Source of the DNA: Halovulum marinum
GTDB lineage: Bacteria > Pseudomonadota > Alphaproteobacteria > Rhodobacterales > Rhodobacteraceae
DNA length: 64,000 nt
Direction: 5' to 3'
Assembly (NCBI RefSeq): GCF_009697225.1
Contig: NZ_WIND01000005.1
Coordinates: 124,001 to 188,000 of the forward strand
The notes beneath the pieces were generated by a model. The model searched no databases. It was not told the DNA's origin and saw only the letters and a program-made list of their open reading frames with translations. Positions 37,770 to 46,970 of the stretch are shown piece after piece (the first letter of the stretch is position 1; each line of letters opens with the position of its first letter). A program made the position numbers and the translations under genes.

Positions 37770-38245
37770 TGGGACTGGACCTCGACGACACCGACCGGGC
37801 CCTGCTGCGCGCGCTGATCGCGGACGGCGGGCGCTCGACCCAGGTGCTGGCGGACATCGTCGGCGTCTCGCAGCCGGCGGCCTGGCGGCGCGTCAGGCGG
37901 CTGGAGCAGGCGGGCGTGATCACCGGCCGCCACGCGGTGCTGGACCGCGAGAAGCTGGGCTTCGGCGTGGTCGTCTTCCTGGGCGTGAAGCTGGCCGCCA
38001 GGGGGCGGGTCAGCCTGGCCGAGTTCGAACGCGCGGTGATCGCCATCCCCGAGGTGCAGGTGGTGCAGCACGTGCTGGGGATCTACGACTACCGGCTGAA
38101 GGTCGTGGCGCGCGACCTGGGCGATTTCGAGCGCATCCTGCGGCGGCGGATCATGACCCTGCCGGGGGTGGGCGAGATCGAATCGAACGTGCTGCTGCGG
38201 CAGGAGGACGTGGGCCCCGATGCGCTGTTCGGGGCCGGGCGTTAG
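37769..38245 (+). CDS. Lrp/AsnC-family regulator 2
   Basis: The 158-residue protein is a second Lrp: DDTDRALLRALIADGGRSTQVLADIVGVSQPAAWRRVRRLEQAGVI (HTH) followed by the RAM fold. It shares the architecture of regulator 1 and starts at an ATG overlapping its stop codon, so both are translated together and may form heteromers. The 3' end overlaps the convergent UbiH-like gene by 4 bp. Confidence 0.88.
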   Translation: MGLDLDDTDRALLRALIADGGRSTQVLADIVGVSQPAAWRRVRRLEQAGVITGRHAVLDREKLGFGVVVFLGVKLAARGRVSLAEFERAVIAIPEVQVVQHVLGIYDYRLKVVARDLGDFERILRRRIMTLPGVGEIESNVLLRQEDVGPDALFGAGR

Positions 38246-39525
38246 CGCCCGTGGCCGTTGCCGGATGCCTCCGGCGGGGATATTTTCGGGACGGTGGAAG
38301 CTGGGTGCGCGCCGAGGCCGAGGCGCATCGCGGCGGTCTTCAGCGGCCCCGTGCGGTGGAGCAGGGCGAGCGCGGCGCGGCGGGCGGCCTGCAGTGTGGG
38401 TGCACCGGTCATGGCGGCACGGTTGAGCGCGTCGATGCCGGCGACGCGCAGCGCGGTCTCGGGCTGGCGGGCGCGGTTGTAGCGGGCGAGCAGATCCGGC
38501 GCGCCGATATCGCCGCGCGTGGCGGCGATCAGCTCTTTCAGGCAGGCGACGTCGGCGAGCGAGGTGTTCAGCCCCTGCGCGCCGATCGGCGGGACGACAT
38601 GCGCGGCCTCGGCGATCAGCGCCAGCCGCGCGGCATCGAAGCGGGCGGCGATCTGGCTGACGATGGGCCAGGCGGCGCGCTCCGAGGCCAGGGTCAGCGG
38701 GCCCAGTTCGCCGCAGGAACGCTCGGTGGCCGCCTGCGCGAAGGCGTCCGTGTCGAGCGCGCGCAGCCGGGCGACCTCGGCGCCGCGCTCCATCCAGACG
38801 ACGGCCGAATGCGGCGTGCCGTCCCGGTCGGGCAGCGGCACGAGGGTGAACGGGCCGCCGTCGCGGTGCACCTCGATCGAGACGTTGTCGTGCGGCCGCG
38901 GATGCGCGACAGCGAAGACCAGCGCCTGCTGGCCGTAGTCCCAGCGCGGCGCGGAAATACCGGCCGCCTGCCGCAGCGGGCTGTCGCGGCCGTCGGCGGC
39001 GACCACCAGCGGGGCGCGGACCTGGCGGCCGTCGGACAGGTGCAGGATCGCCCCGGCGGTGCGCGGGGTCAGGCGCCTGACGGCGGTGCCCGCAAGCAGC
39101 GTGGCGAATGGCTGCGCCTCGAGATGGGCCAGCAGCTCGCGCCGGAGCAGCCGGTTGGGCAGGTTGACGCCGAAGCGTGTCCGGCCGATCTCGGCCGCAT
39201 CGAAATCCGCTTGCTCCCGTACGGCGCCGTCCGGACCGGCGGCATCGAGCAGGCGCATCACCCGCAGGTCGGTGCCGTGGGGCGCGAGGCGGTCCCACAG
39301 ACCGGCCTCGTCCATCAGCGCGATCGCGGGCTCCAGGAAGGCGGTGCTGCGCAGGTCGGCGCCCGCCGCGCGGGGCGCGGTGACGGGGCGCGCCGGCTCG
39401 ATGCAGATCGTGCGCAGGCCCAGGGCGGCGAACACCGCGGTGGCGGTCATGCCGGCGATGCCGCCGCCGGCGACGGCGATGTCTGCGGTCAGGATTTCGG
39501 GCCGGATCTCGGGGCGCGCGGTCAT
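38242..39525 (-). CDS. UbiH/COQ6-family FAD hydroxylase
   Basis: The 427-residue flavoprotein has ADIAVAGGGIAGMTATAVFAALG (FAD), the DG motif VVAADGRDSPLRQAAG, and the GD region LALIAEAAHVVPPIGAQGLNTSLADVACLKELI, typical of the UbiH/UbiF/COQ6 group where ubiquinone ring positions are hydroxylated. The usual GD Asp pattern reads EAAH here, as in several UbiH-type proteins. Which ring carbon it serves cannot be told. Confidence 0.85.
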   Translation of the reverse strand: MTARPEIRPEILTADIAVAGGGIAGMTATAVFAALGLRTICIEPARPVTAPRAAGADLRSTAFLEPAIALMDEAGLWDRLAPHGTDLRVMRLLDAAGPDGAVREQADFDAAEIGRTRFGVNLPNRLLRRELLAHLEAQPFATLLAGTAVRRLTPRTAGAILHLSDGRQVRAPLVVAADGRDSPLRQAAGISAPRWDYGQQALVFAVAHPRPHDNVSIEVHRDGGPFTLVPLPDRDGTPHSAVVWMERGAEVARLRALDTDAFAQAATERSCGELGPLTLASERAAWPIVSQIAARFDAARLALIAEAAHVVPPIGAQGLNTSLADVACLKELIAATRGDIGAPDLLARYNRARQPETALRVAGIDALNRAAMTGAPTLQAARRAALALLHRTGPLKTAAMRLGLGAHPASTVPKISPPEASGNGHGR

Positions 39526-39567
39526 GGCCGCAAACCTAGTCCGCCGGCGACGGTCGGGGAAGGGCGC

Positions 39568-40212
39568 TCAGACCAGTTGCGACAGAAAGCCCGGCAGGTC
39601 CTCGGTGCAGTGGTGGATATGCGGCGCCGGCGGGATCCCGGGGCCCACGAGTACAGTACGCATGCCCAGCGCGTGCGGCACCGCAAGGTTGCGCGGATCG
39701 TCCTCGAACATCGCCGCGCGGCACGGGTCCAGCCCGTCGGCGTCGAACACCGCGGCGAACGCCTCGGCCCGCGGCTTCGGCGCGTAGCCGGCGTCCTCGA
39801 CGCCATAGAGCGCGTCGAACAGTCCCGCCAGGCCCAGCGCCGCCGTCACCCCGCGTGCGTGCCCGCGCGAGCCGTTGGTATAGACGATCTTGCGCCCTGG
39901 CAGCGCGGCGATCGCGGCGCGCAGCCCCGGCTCGGCGGTCAGCCCGGTCAGGTCGATGGAGTGCACCTCCTCGAGAAAGCCGTCCGGCTCCACCCGGTGG
40001 TGCGTCATCAGCCCGGTCAGCGTGGTGCCGTGGTCGCGCCAGTAGTCGCGGCGCAACGCGGCGGCGGCGGCCTCGTCCAGCCCCAGACGGGCGCGAATGA
40101 AGCCGTTCATCCGCGCCTCGATCTGGTCGAACAGCCGGGCGCCGGGCGGGTACAGCGTGTTGTCCAGGTCGAAGACCCAGGTGCGGACATGGATGAAGCG
40201 GTGCCTGGCCAT
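39568..40212 (-). CDS. HAD-family pyrimidine 5'-nucleotidase
   Basis: The 214-residue phosphatase has HAD motif I FDLDNTLYPP (catalytic Asp), motif II VYTNGSRGHARGV, the lysine KPRAEAFAAV, and motif IV FEDDPRNLAVPHALG. This FDLDNTLYP wording belongs to the SDT1/YjjG-like pyrimidine 5'-nucleotidase group. It is followed by the UbiH-like gene on the same strand. Confidence 0.88.
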   Translation of the reverse strand: MARHRFIHVRTWVFDLDNTLYPPGARLFDQIEARMNGFIRARLGLDEAAAAALRRDYWRDHGTTLTGLMTHHRVEPDGFLEEVHSIDLTGLTAEPGLRAAIAALPGRKIVYTNGSRGHARGVTAALGLAGLFDALYGVEDAGYAPKPRAEAFAAVFDADGLDPCRAAMFEDDPRNLAVPHALGMRTVLVGPGIPPAPHIHHCTEDLPGFLSQLV

Positions 40213-40318
40213 GCCCCGGCATACGCCGCCGCGGCGCGCGGCTCAATGCTGCGGCGCGGAAAACCGTCGACAACCCGCGGCACGGGGGGTAACTGGTTGA
40301 GCGGACGAGAGGAAGCGG

Positions 40319-40960
40319 ATGCCGAGCGAGATCCAGGCGCACAAGGATGCCTACGACCTGGTGCTGGACGCCATCGACAAGGGCGAATACCGGCCGGGCG
40401 ACCGGCTGGTCGAGGCCGAGCTGGCGGAGCGTTTCGGCGTCAGCCGCACGCCGATCCGCGAGGCGTTCCAGCGGCTGGAGACGCAGGGCATCCTGGCCCG
40501 CGACGGCCGTTCGCTGATCGTCGCCTCGCTGAACCACGACCAGATCGGCGAGCTTTACGTGCTGCGTGCCGAGCTGGAGGCGCTGGCGGCGCGGCTGGCC
40601 GCCCAGCACGCCACCCCCGAGGAGGTCCGGGTGCTGTTCTCGATGATCGACGAGGACCGGGCGCTGATGGACCAGCCGGAGCGGATGAGCCGCGCCAACA
40701 AGCGGTTCCACCGCCAGCTGCACCTGGCCAGCCACAACCGCTATCTGGTGCAGCAGCTCGAGGCCGTGCACCGCTCGATGGCGCTGATGAGCGTCACCAC
40801 CTTCCAGGCCGAGGGCCGCACCGGTGTCGCGCTGGACCAGCATCGGGCGATCGTCGATGCGATCGCCGCGCGCGACGGCGCCGCGGCGGACGCGGCGATC
40901 CGCGAGCACATCTCGTCGGCCTACGAGACCCGGCTCAGGCAGGGCGCCGGGCGGCTCTGA
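40319..40960 (+). CDS. GntR-family regulator with FCD domain
   Basis: The 213-residue repressor has an N-terminal winged helix (RLVEAELAERFGVSRTPIREAFQRLETQGILARDGR) and a C-terminal FCD helical effector domain with metal-ligand residues (NKRFHRQLHLASHN, DQHRAIVDAI, REHI). GAGAGGAAGCGG precedes the ATG. FCD regulators respond to carboxylic acids; the target is unknown. The next gene starts 15 bp after. Confidence 0.88.
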   Translation: MPSEIQAHKDAYDLVLDAIDKGEYRPGDRLVEAELAERFGVSRTPIREAFQRLETQGILARDGRSLIVASLNHDQIGELYVLRAELEALAARLAAQHATPEEVRVLFSMIDEDRALMDQPERMSRANKRFHRQLHLASHNRYLVQQLEAVHRSMALMSVTTFQAEGRTGVALDQHRAIVDAIAARDGAAADAAIREHISSAYETRLRQGAGRL

Positions 40961-40974
40961 GCGGGGACGCGGGG

Positions 40975-41778
40975 GTGAAACGGCGGATCGTTCTCCACAT
41001 CGGGATGGAGCGCACGGGCACGTCGGCGCTGCAGCGGTTCCTGGCGCGCAACCGCGCCGCGCTGCGGCTGATGGGCGTGCGCTATCCGCGACCGAAGTCC
41101 GGCGCGCCCGAGAAACACCAGGACCTGGTCCGGGCCATCGCCGCCGAGGCGCCCGGAGACGCGCCCGGCGCGGCAGCGGAGCTGATCGCCGGCTATACCG
41201 AGCGCGTGCGCGCGCCGGTCACCGTGCTCAGCGCCGAGGGGCTGTCGGCCCCCGATCCGGTGTACGCGCGGGCGCTTGCGCCGCTTGCCGAGCGGTTCGA
41301 CGTGCGGGTGGTGGTCTGCCTGCGGCGGCAGGACGAATGGGCGCTGTCGGCCTATCGCCAGGTGGTGCTGGACCCGGCGGTGGCCGAGGCGCGGCCGGTC
41401 GCGGCGTGGCTGCAGGATCCGCGCACCCGCGCGCGGCTGGACTACGCGGCGATGCTGGCGTGGTGGGAGGACGCGTTCGGGCCGGAGAACATCCGCCTGA
41501 TGCGCTATCCGCACGATCTGCCGCTGGTGCCGGGGTTTCTGGCCGCGGCGGATCTGCCGGCGCCGGCCGGGCTGCTGCCGCACCGGTCGTTGCGGGTCAA
41601 CGGGACGACCGGCGAGGCTGGGCTGCTGCAGGCGCTGGCGCGCAACGGCGCCGCGCCGGAGCTTCCCGACCTGGACCAGGCGGCCCGCGACGCGCTGCTG
41701 GAAGACCTGCGGCCCGGCAACAACGCGATCCGCGAGCGCTATCTGCCCGAAGCGTGTACCCTGTTCGGCGTGGCCTAG
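40975..41778 (+). CDS. sulfotransferase-like P-loop protein 2
   Basis: The 267-residue protein starts at a GTG: VKRRIVLHIGMERTGTSALQ. The HIGMERTGTSALQRFL segment is a PAPS-type phosphate loop, and VVVCLRRQDEWALSAYRQ matches the 3'-phosphate-binding RRQ(D/E)xW region of bacterial glycan sulfotransferases. NxG near RPGNNAIRERYLPE is a typical tail. It faces the MshEN-glycosyltransferase convergently, so joint work on a surface glycan is possible but unproven. Confidence 0.7.
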   Translation: MKRRIVLHIGMERTGTSALQRFLARNRAALRLMGVRYPRPKSGAPEKHQDLVRAIAAEAPGDAPGAAAELIAGYTERVRAPVTVLSAEGLSAPDPVYARALAPLAERFDVRVVVCLRRQDEWALSAYRQVVLDPAVAEARPVAAWLQDPRTRARLDYAAMLAWWEDAFGPENIRLMRYPHDLPLVPGFLAAADLPAPAGLLPHRSLRVNGTTGEAGLLQALARNGAAPELPDLDQAARDALLEDLRPGNNAIRERYLPEACTLFGVA

Positions 41779-41781
41779 GCA

Positions 41782-41823
41782 GCGTCCGCCGGCTGGGCGG
41801 GCAAGCCCGGTTCGGGCGGACGC
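41782..41823. terminator. Convergent-gene hairpin
   Basis: GCGTCCGCC (41782-41790) pairs with GGCGGACGC (41815-41823) between the stops of the converging sulfotransferase-like and glycosyltransferase genes. The 24-base loop is long and no U-run follows, so function is uncertain. Confidence 0.35.
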
Positions 41824-41846
41824 AGCGCCGGGAGCCGGTGCGAGTG

Positions 41847-43667
41847 TCAGAGGCCGTGATCCGTCTTTGCCCAGTAGAACGGCCGGGTGAACAGCTCGGT
41901 CACCGCGCGCCAGGCGGCGAGCGCGCCCAGCGGCCAGTACAGGAACATCAGCGGCACGGTGGCGATCAGGTGGCGGCGCGGGCGCGCCCAGACCGCGCGC
42001 AGCGCGACCGCCGCCATCACCGCCTGGCCCAGCGACATCGACGCGAACCACGCCGTCCACAGCCAGCGCGGCCCGCTGGCGAACACCGCCAGATCGAACC
42101 CCAGCCAGCCGGCCCAGAGCGCCCAGTAGAGCGGCGTGGCCAGATAGGCCGTCAGCCCGCCCAGCAGCAGCAGCTGGAAGCCGGCGAAACCGGCCGGCCC
42201 GAGCTCGCGCCACAGCCGGACCGGGGCGCGCATGTGCGTAACCCAGGTCATCGCGTAGCCCTTCAGCCAGCGCGAGCGCTGCCGGACCCACGGCCAGGGG
42301 CGGCAGTTCGCCTCTTCGTAGGTGGTGGTGGCGACCATCTCGGTGCGATAGCCGAGGCGGGCGAGGCGCATGCCCAGGTCGGCGTCCTCGGTCACGTTGT
42401 GCGCATCCCACGCGCCGACCCGCTCCAGCACCCGGCGGCGGAAGAACACCGTGGTGCCGCCCAGCGGCAGCGGCATGCCCAGGCGCTGCACGCCGCGCAG
42501 CAGCACCCGGAACCAGATCGCGTATTCCACAGCGAAACAGCGCGCCAGCCAGTTCTGGCGCGGGTTGTAGAAGTCCAGATATCCTTGCACGCAGCCGACC
42601 TCGGGCGGGGCGGCGGCCAGATGCTCGGCGACGCGGCGCAGCTGGTCCGGCTCGGGGCGGTCCTCGGCGTCGTAGATGCCGACGATGTCGCCGCGGCAGA
42701 AGTCGAGCGCCAGATTCATCGCCCGCGGCTTGGTCTTGAGCGTGTCGGGGGGCACGGTCAGCACCCGCGCCCACGGCGGCAGCCGGGTCCGGGCCAGCGC
42801 GATCGGCGTGGCGACGTCGTCCGCCTCGAGGATGAAGATCGCGTCCAGCCGCTCGCGCGGGTAGTCGCTGGCTTCCAGCGCCGCGATCAGCTGGCGCAGC
42901 GTGGCGTCCTCGCGGAACAGCGGGATCAGCAGCGAGATCACCGGCAACGGCGCGCCCGCCGGCGGGCGGCGCGGCGCGTCTGTCCCGGCGCGGAAGCTTT
43001 CCACCAGCGCCACCGCCCGCAGCGCGGTGGTGCAGGCGTTGACCAGTGCCAGCCAGCCCAGCAGCGCCAGGAATCGCGGCAGCGGCGCCAGCAGCGCGGC
43101 GGCGGCGAGCGTCAGCGCGATCACCGGCAGCACCGCGCCCGACCGGCGGGTCCAGCCGCGGCACGAGACGGCCTCGGGGCAGCGGTCGCGGGCGGCCTCG
43201 GCCAGGGCGGGGCCATGCAGCGCCAGGATCGCGTCCTCGATGGCGCGGCGCTCGGCGACCGCGAAGTCGACCTGTCCGTCGAGCGCGGGCCGCCGCGCCA
43301 GCAGCCGCGCCCGCGCGTCCGGGCCCTCGATGGCGATCACCAGCCGCCCGTCCTGCCGCCGCCAGGGCAGCGCGCCGAGCCGGAGCAGGCCGCGCGGGTC
43401 CATGCCTTGCGACAGTACCGGATCCGGGGGGTCGGCTTCGAGGTCCGCCAGCGGCAGACGGGACTGCGCCGCCAGTGCGCCGGCGATGGTAGCGCCGGTG
43501 ACCGCGCCGCGGCGGCGCAGCGCCTCGCCCAGGGGCACGATCCCGCGCGCCGCGAGCGCCGAGTCGACCGCGGCCGGCGGTACCGCGCCGGCCGCGCGCA
43601 GCAACTCGCCCAGCCGGGGCGCGCGCGCCGGCCGGTCGAGGTCTTGGGCGGCGGCGGATCGGGGCAC
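41847..43667 (-). CDS. membrane glycosyltransferase family 2 with N-terminal MshEN-like domain
   Basis: The 606-residue protein starts with an MshEN/GspE_N-like domain (about 15-150): PRLGELLRAAGAVPPAAVDSALAAR, then PLGEALRRRGAVTGATIAGALAAQ. Two membrane helices follow near 180-215, then a GT2 domain with VISLLIPLFREDATL, GIYDAEDRPEPDQL (DxD), TVFFRRRVLERVGAWD, EDADLGMRLA and the QRSRWLKGYAMTW motif (QxxRW), then four or more helices. QxxRW marks processive synthases such as BcsA. MshEN domains bind c-di-GMP in other proteins. A CtrA-type box lies upstream. No partner synthase genes are near. Confidence 0.85.
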   Translation of the reverse strand: MPRSAAAQDLDRPARAPRLGELLRAAGAVPPAAVDSALAARGIVPLGEALRRRGAVTGATIAGALAAQSRLPLADLEADPPDPVLSQGMDPRGLLRLGALPWRRQDGRLVIAIEGPDARARLLARRPALDGQVDFAVAERRAIEDAILALHGPALAEAARDRCPEAVSCRGWTRRSGAVLPVIALTLAAAALLAPLPRFLALLGWLALVNACTTALRAVALVESFRAGTDAPRRPPAGAPLPVISLLIPLFREDATLRQLIAALEASDYPRERLDAIFILEADDVATPIALARTRLPPWARVLTVPPDTLKTKPRAMNLALDFCRGDIVGIYDAEDRPEPDQLRRVAEHLAAAPPEVGCVQGYLDFYNPRQNWLARCFAVEYAIWFRVLLRGVQRLGMPLPLGGTTVFFRRRVLERVGAWDAHNVTEDADLGMRLARLGYRTEMVATTTYEEANCRPWPWVRQRSRWLKGYAMTWVTHMRAPVRLWRELGPAGFAGFQLLLLGGLTAYLATPLYWALWAGWLGFDLAVFASGPRWLWTAWFASMSLGQAVMAAVALRAVWARPRRHLIATVPLMFLYWPLGALAAWRAVTELFTRPFYWAKTDHGL

Positions 43668-43708
43668 GCGTCGGTCCTCGCAACGGAATGCGCCGATCCT
43701 TGACCGCG

Positions 43709-43729
43709 TTAACTTAACAGCGGCTTAAC
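43709..43729. promoter_or_regulatory. CtrA-type box upstream of the MshEN-GT2 gene
   Basis: TTAA at 43714-43717, seven bases, then TTAAC at 43725-43729 match the CtrA consensus TTAA-N7-TTAAC exactly. A further TTAAC starts at 43709. The box lies 47 bp upstream of the GTG of the glycosyltransferase (minus strand), in a gap of 130 bp to carA. CtrA binding sites of this form are known in Alphaproteobacteria. Confidence 0.55.
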
Positions 43730-43797
43730 GGGTGCGGTGCGCCGGGCGCGGCGATGCCGGCGAGGGGTCCGGACGAACCCGGAACCGGCCGCGTCGG

Positions 43798-44988
43798 TCA
43801 GGCGGCGCGCGCCTTCATCGCGGCGACGAAGCGCTCGAACAGGTAGTAGCTGTCCATCGGCCCCGGGCTGGCCTCGGGGTGGTACTGCACCGAGAACACC
43901 GGCCGGTCGCGCATCGCGATGCCGCAGTTCGAGCCGTCGAACAGCGACACATGGGTTTCCTCGACACCCGCGGGCAGCGACTGGGTGTCGATCGCGAAGC
44001 CGTGGTTCATCGACACGATCTCGACCTTGCCGGTGGTGTGGTCCTTCACCGGGTGGTTCGCGCCGTGGTGGCCGTGGTTCATCTTCAGGGTCTTCGCGCC
44101 CAGCGCCAGACCGAGCATCTGGTGCCCGAGGCAGATGCCGAACACAGGGATGTCGGACTTGTCCAGCACCTCGCGGATCATCGGCACCGCATAAGCACCG
44201 GTCGCCGCCGGATCGCCGGGGCCGTTCGACAGGAACAGGCCCTCGGGTTGCAGCGCCAGGATGTCCTCGGCGGTGGCCGAGGCGGGCAGCACGGTGACGT
44301 CGCAGCCGGCGCTGGCCAGGCAGCGCAGGATGTTGCGTTTGGCGCCGTAGTCGATGGCGACGACCTTGTGCCCCGGCGTCTGCCGCCTGGCGTATCCGTC
44401 GGGCCAGGCCCAGCGCATCTCGTCCCAGCGGTAGGACTGGGCGCAGGTGACTTCCCTGGCGAGGTCGGCGCCTTCGAGACCGGCGAAGGCGCGGGCGCGG
44501 GCGGTCAGGTCTTCCAGGTCGAAGTTCCCGTCCTTGTCGTGCGCCATCGCGACGTGCGGTGCGCCCTGGTGGCGGATCGCGCGGGTCAGGCGGCGGGTGT
44601 CGACGCCGCCCAGGCCGATGCGGCCGCGCGCGGCCAGCCAGTCGGACAGGTGCCCGGCGGCGCGCCAGTTCGACGGCTCGGTCGGATCCCAGCGGACGAT
44701 CATCCCGGCGGCGACCGGATCGGCGGTCTCGTCGTCCTCGGGGTTCACGCCGACGTTGCCGACGTGCGGAAAGGTGAAGGTCACCACCTGCCCGGCGTAG
44801 CTGGGGTCGGTCATGATCTCCTGGTAGCCTGTCATCGCGGTGTTGAAGCACAGTTCGGCCACCGCCAGACCCTCGGCCCCGAAGCCGCGCCCGTAGAAGA
44901 TCTGTCCGTCGGCCAGAACCAGGCAGGCGGTCGGTTTCTCGGGGCTTGCGGCCGCGTCGGCGGCGGCCGTCCGGGGATCGGCGGTCAT
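43798..44988 (-). CDS. carA: carbamoyl-phosphate synthase small subunit
   Basis: CarA hydrolyses glutamine and passes ammonia to CarB for carbamoyl phosphate, shared by arginine and pyrimidine synthesis. The 396-residue protein has the N-terminal domain LVLADGQIFYGRGFGAEG, then FNTAMTGYQEIMTDPSYAGQVV, and the class I glutaminase with nucleophile Cys in VFGICLGHQMLGLALGAKTLKMNHGHHG and catalytic His/Glu in SVQYHPEASPGP. It is divergent from the YqeY gene. Confidence 0.96.
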   Translation of the reverse strand: MTADPRTAAADAAASPEKPTACLVLADGQIFYGRGFGAEGLAVAELCFNTAMTGYQEIMTDPSYAGQVVTFTFPHVGNVGVNPEDDETADPVAAGMIVRWDPTEPSNWRAAGHLSDWLAARGRIGLGGVDTRRLTRAIRHQGAPHVAMAHDKDGNFDLEDLTARARAFAGLEGADLAREVTCAQSYRWDEMRWAWPDGYARRQTPGHKVVAIDYGAKRNILRCLASAGCDVTVLPASATAEDILALQPEGLFLSNGPGDPAATGAYAVPMIREVLDKSDIPVFGICLGHQMLGLALGAKTLKMNHGHHGANHPVKDHTTGKVEIVSMNHGFAIDTQSLPAGVEETHVSLFDGSNCGIAMRDRPVFSVQYHPEASPGPMDSYYLFERFVAAMKARAA

Positions 44989-45102
44989 GGGCGGGCATCC
45001 TGTTCGAAGGTCGCGCGGAACCTATGCCCGACATGCCGGGCGGTCAAGCCGCGACGGCGTCGCCGGGCAGGACGGGCCGCGGTGCGCGCACATTGAAATG
45101 AT

Positions 45103-45131
45103 TTGTAACGATCCGCCGGCACCGATATAAC
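45103..45131 (+). promoter_or_regulatory. Promoter of the YqeY gene
   Basis: TTGTAA (45103-45108), 17 bp, TATAAC (45126-45131) form a near-consensus sigma-70 promoter 40 bp upstream of the ATG, in the 181-bp gap divergent from carA. Confidence 0.65.
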
Positions 45132-45169
45132 GGTCGGTCTTGAGGTATGAACGCAGCAAGGTGATCCCC

Positions 45170-45625
45170 ATGATCCGCACCCGCCTTTCGCGCGAGCTGA
45201 AGGAGGCGATGAAGGCGAAAGACCAGCTCCGCCTCTCGACGCTTCGCCTGATCAACGCCGCGATCAAGGATCGCGACATCGCCGCCCGCTCGGAGGAGAA
45301 CACCGAAGGCGTCAGCGAGGCCGAGATCCGCGACATTCTCGCCAAGATGATCAAGCAGCGGCGCGACAGCGCCGAGGCCTATGACGAGGCCGGCCGCATC
45401 GAGCTGGCCGAGCAGGAGCGCGCGGAGATCAAGATCATCCAGGGGTTCCTGCCCAAGCCGCTGTCGGACCAGGACGTCGACAAGGCGATCCGCGAGGCGA
45501 TCGCCGAGACCGGCGCCAGCTCGATCCGCGACATGGGCCGGATCATGGGCGTGCTGAAGTCGCGCTATGCCGGGCAGATCGATTTCGGCAAGGCCGGGCA
45601 GCGCGTCAAGGCCGCGCTGGGCTGA
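45170..45625 (+). CDS. GatB/YqeY domain protein
   Basis: The 151-residue protein has the YqeY layout: MIRTRLSRELKEAMKAKDQLRLSTLRLINAAIKDRDI, an EDVLAKMIKQRRDSAEAYDEAGR-like central region and the C-terminal GRIMGVLKSRYAGQIDFGKAGQRVKAALG. It resembles the tail domain of GatB that contacts tRNA; its own role is unclear. Length normal. AAGGTGATCC precedes the ATG; a start ten codons upstream is less likely. Confidence 0.92.
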   Translation: MIRTRLSRELKEAMKAKDQLRLSTLRLINAAIKDRDIAARSEENTEGVSEAEIRDILAKMIKQRRDSAEAYDEAGRIELAEQERAEIKIIQGFLPKPLSDQDVDKAIREAIAETGASSIRDMGRIMGVLKSRYAGQIDFGKAGQRVKAALG

Positions 45626-45707
45626 CCGCGGCCCGCCCGCGGATCCGTCGCGACCCGGCCGGCGGTTCCTGCTAGACTGGCTCCGCCCGCATCCGGGAAG
45701 GAGAGCC

Positions 45708-46970
45708 ATGCGCGCCGACGTCTCGCCCGAGCCTTCCTATCGCTGGACCATCGTCCTGTCCGCTGCCGTGATGCTGGCGGTGGCCATGGGGCTGATGGTC
45801 AACGGGTTGTCGGTGCTGATCATCCCGCTTCAGGAGGCCTTCGCCCGCAGCCGCGCCGAAGTGGCGCTGATCAACACCGCCGGGCTGGTGGGGCTGGCGG
45901 CCGGAGGCATCCTGATGGGCCGGATGGCCGAGGTGACCTCGACCCGCGCGGTCTGCCTGTTCGGCGCGGCGGTGTTCTCGGCCTGCGTGCTGGCGGCGTC
46001 GCAGGCGCAGGCGTTGTGGCAACTGCAGCTGCTGTTCTTCCTGGCCGGCTTTCTCGGCGCCGGGGCGCTGTTCGCGCCGCTGATCGCCAATGTCGGCAAC
46101 TGGTTCGGGCGCGGTGCGGGGCTGGCGCTGGGCATCGCGTCGGCGGGGCAGGCGCTGGGGCAGGGCGGTGTGCCGTTCGTGACCGGCCTGCTGATCGGCG
46201 GGTACGGATGGCGCGCGGCGCTGGCGATCCTGGGGGCGGCATCGCTGCTGCTGCTGCTGCCGCTGGCGGCGCTGCAGCGGCCGCCGCCGCGTCCGGACGC
46301 CGCCGGCGCTGGCGGTCCGGCGGCCGGCACCGGATCGCCGGTGCCGGTGTCTCCGCGGCTGGTGACGGCGATGCTGTCGGCGGCGTCGTTTTTCTGCTGC
46401 ACCTGCATGGCGGTGGCGCTGGTCCACCTGGTGCCGCTGATCCAGGGCCGCGGCTTCGGCGTCGAGCAGGCCAGCGGCATCGCCTTCGGCATGCTGCTGG
46501 TGGGCATCCTCGGCCGCATCGCCTTCGGGCGTCTGGCCGACCTGATCGGCCCGGTTCCGGCGTGGATGCTCGCCTCGGCGTGGCAGACGCTGCTGGTGTT
46601 CGGCTTTACCCTGGTGCAGGGGCTGGGTGGCTTCGCCGTGTTCGCGGTGATCTACGGGTTCGGCTATGCCGGGGTGATGACCGGGGTGCTGGCGACGACG
46701 CGCGCGCTGGCGCCGCCGGCGCGGCGCGCATCGGTGCTGGGCATCGTCATGGTCTTCGCCTGGGCTGGTCACGGTCTTGGCGGCTACCAGGGCGGCTGGT
46801 TCTACGATCTGACCGGCGCCTACACCTGGTCGTATGCCAATGCGGCGATCGCCGGCGTGGCAAATCTCGCCGTGCTGAGCCTGCTGATGTGGCTGATGTC
46901 CGGCCGCGGGCGCGGCCGGGAGCGCGAGCAGGCTGAAGGCGCGCCGCGCGCCCCGGCGGCGGCCGTCTGA
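45708..46970 (+). CDS. MFS transporter
   Basis: The 420-residue permease has twelve predicted membrane helices, starting WTIVLSAAVMLAVAMGLMVNGLSVLI, with the MFS A-motif-like GRMAEVTSTRAV after helix 2 and GRIAFGRLADLIG in the second half. It belongs to the oxalate/formate-antiporter-like group by appearance, but the substrate is not readable. GGAAGGAGA supports the ATG. A bidirectional hairpin follows. Confidence 0.85.
   Translation: MRADVSPEPSYRWTIVLSAAVMLAVAMGLMVNGLSVLIIPLQEAFARSRAEVALINTAGLVGLAAGGILMGRMAEVTSTRAVCLFGAAVFSACVLAASQAQALWQLQLLFFLAGFLGAGALFAPLIANVGNWFGRGAGLALGIASAGQALGQGGVPFVTGLLIGGYGWRAALAILGAASLLLLLPLAALQRPPPRPDAAGAGGPAAGTGSPVPVSPRLVTAMLSAASFFCCTCMAVALVHLVPLIQGRGFGVEQASGIAFGMLLVGILGRIAFGRLADLIGPVPAWMLASAWQTLLVFGFTLVQGLGGFAVFAVIYGFGYAGVMTGVLATTRALAPPARRASVLGIVMVFAWAGHGLGGYQGGWFYDLTGAYTWSYANAAIAGVANLAVLSLLMWLMSGRGRGREREQAEGAPRAPAAAV

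Noticed and set aside
40824-43703. Very long open frames on both strands across the glycosyltransferase region
   Set aside because: They are frame shadows of the GT2 and neighbouring genes in GC-rich DNA; translations are Arg/Ala/Pro-rich and lack motifs.
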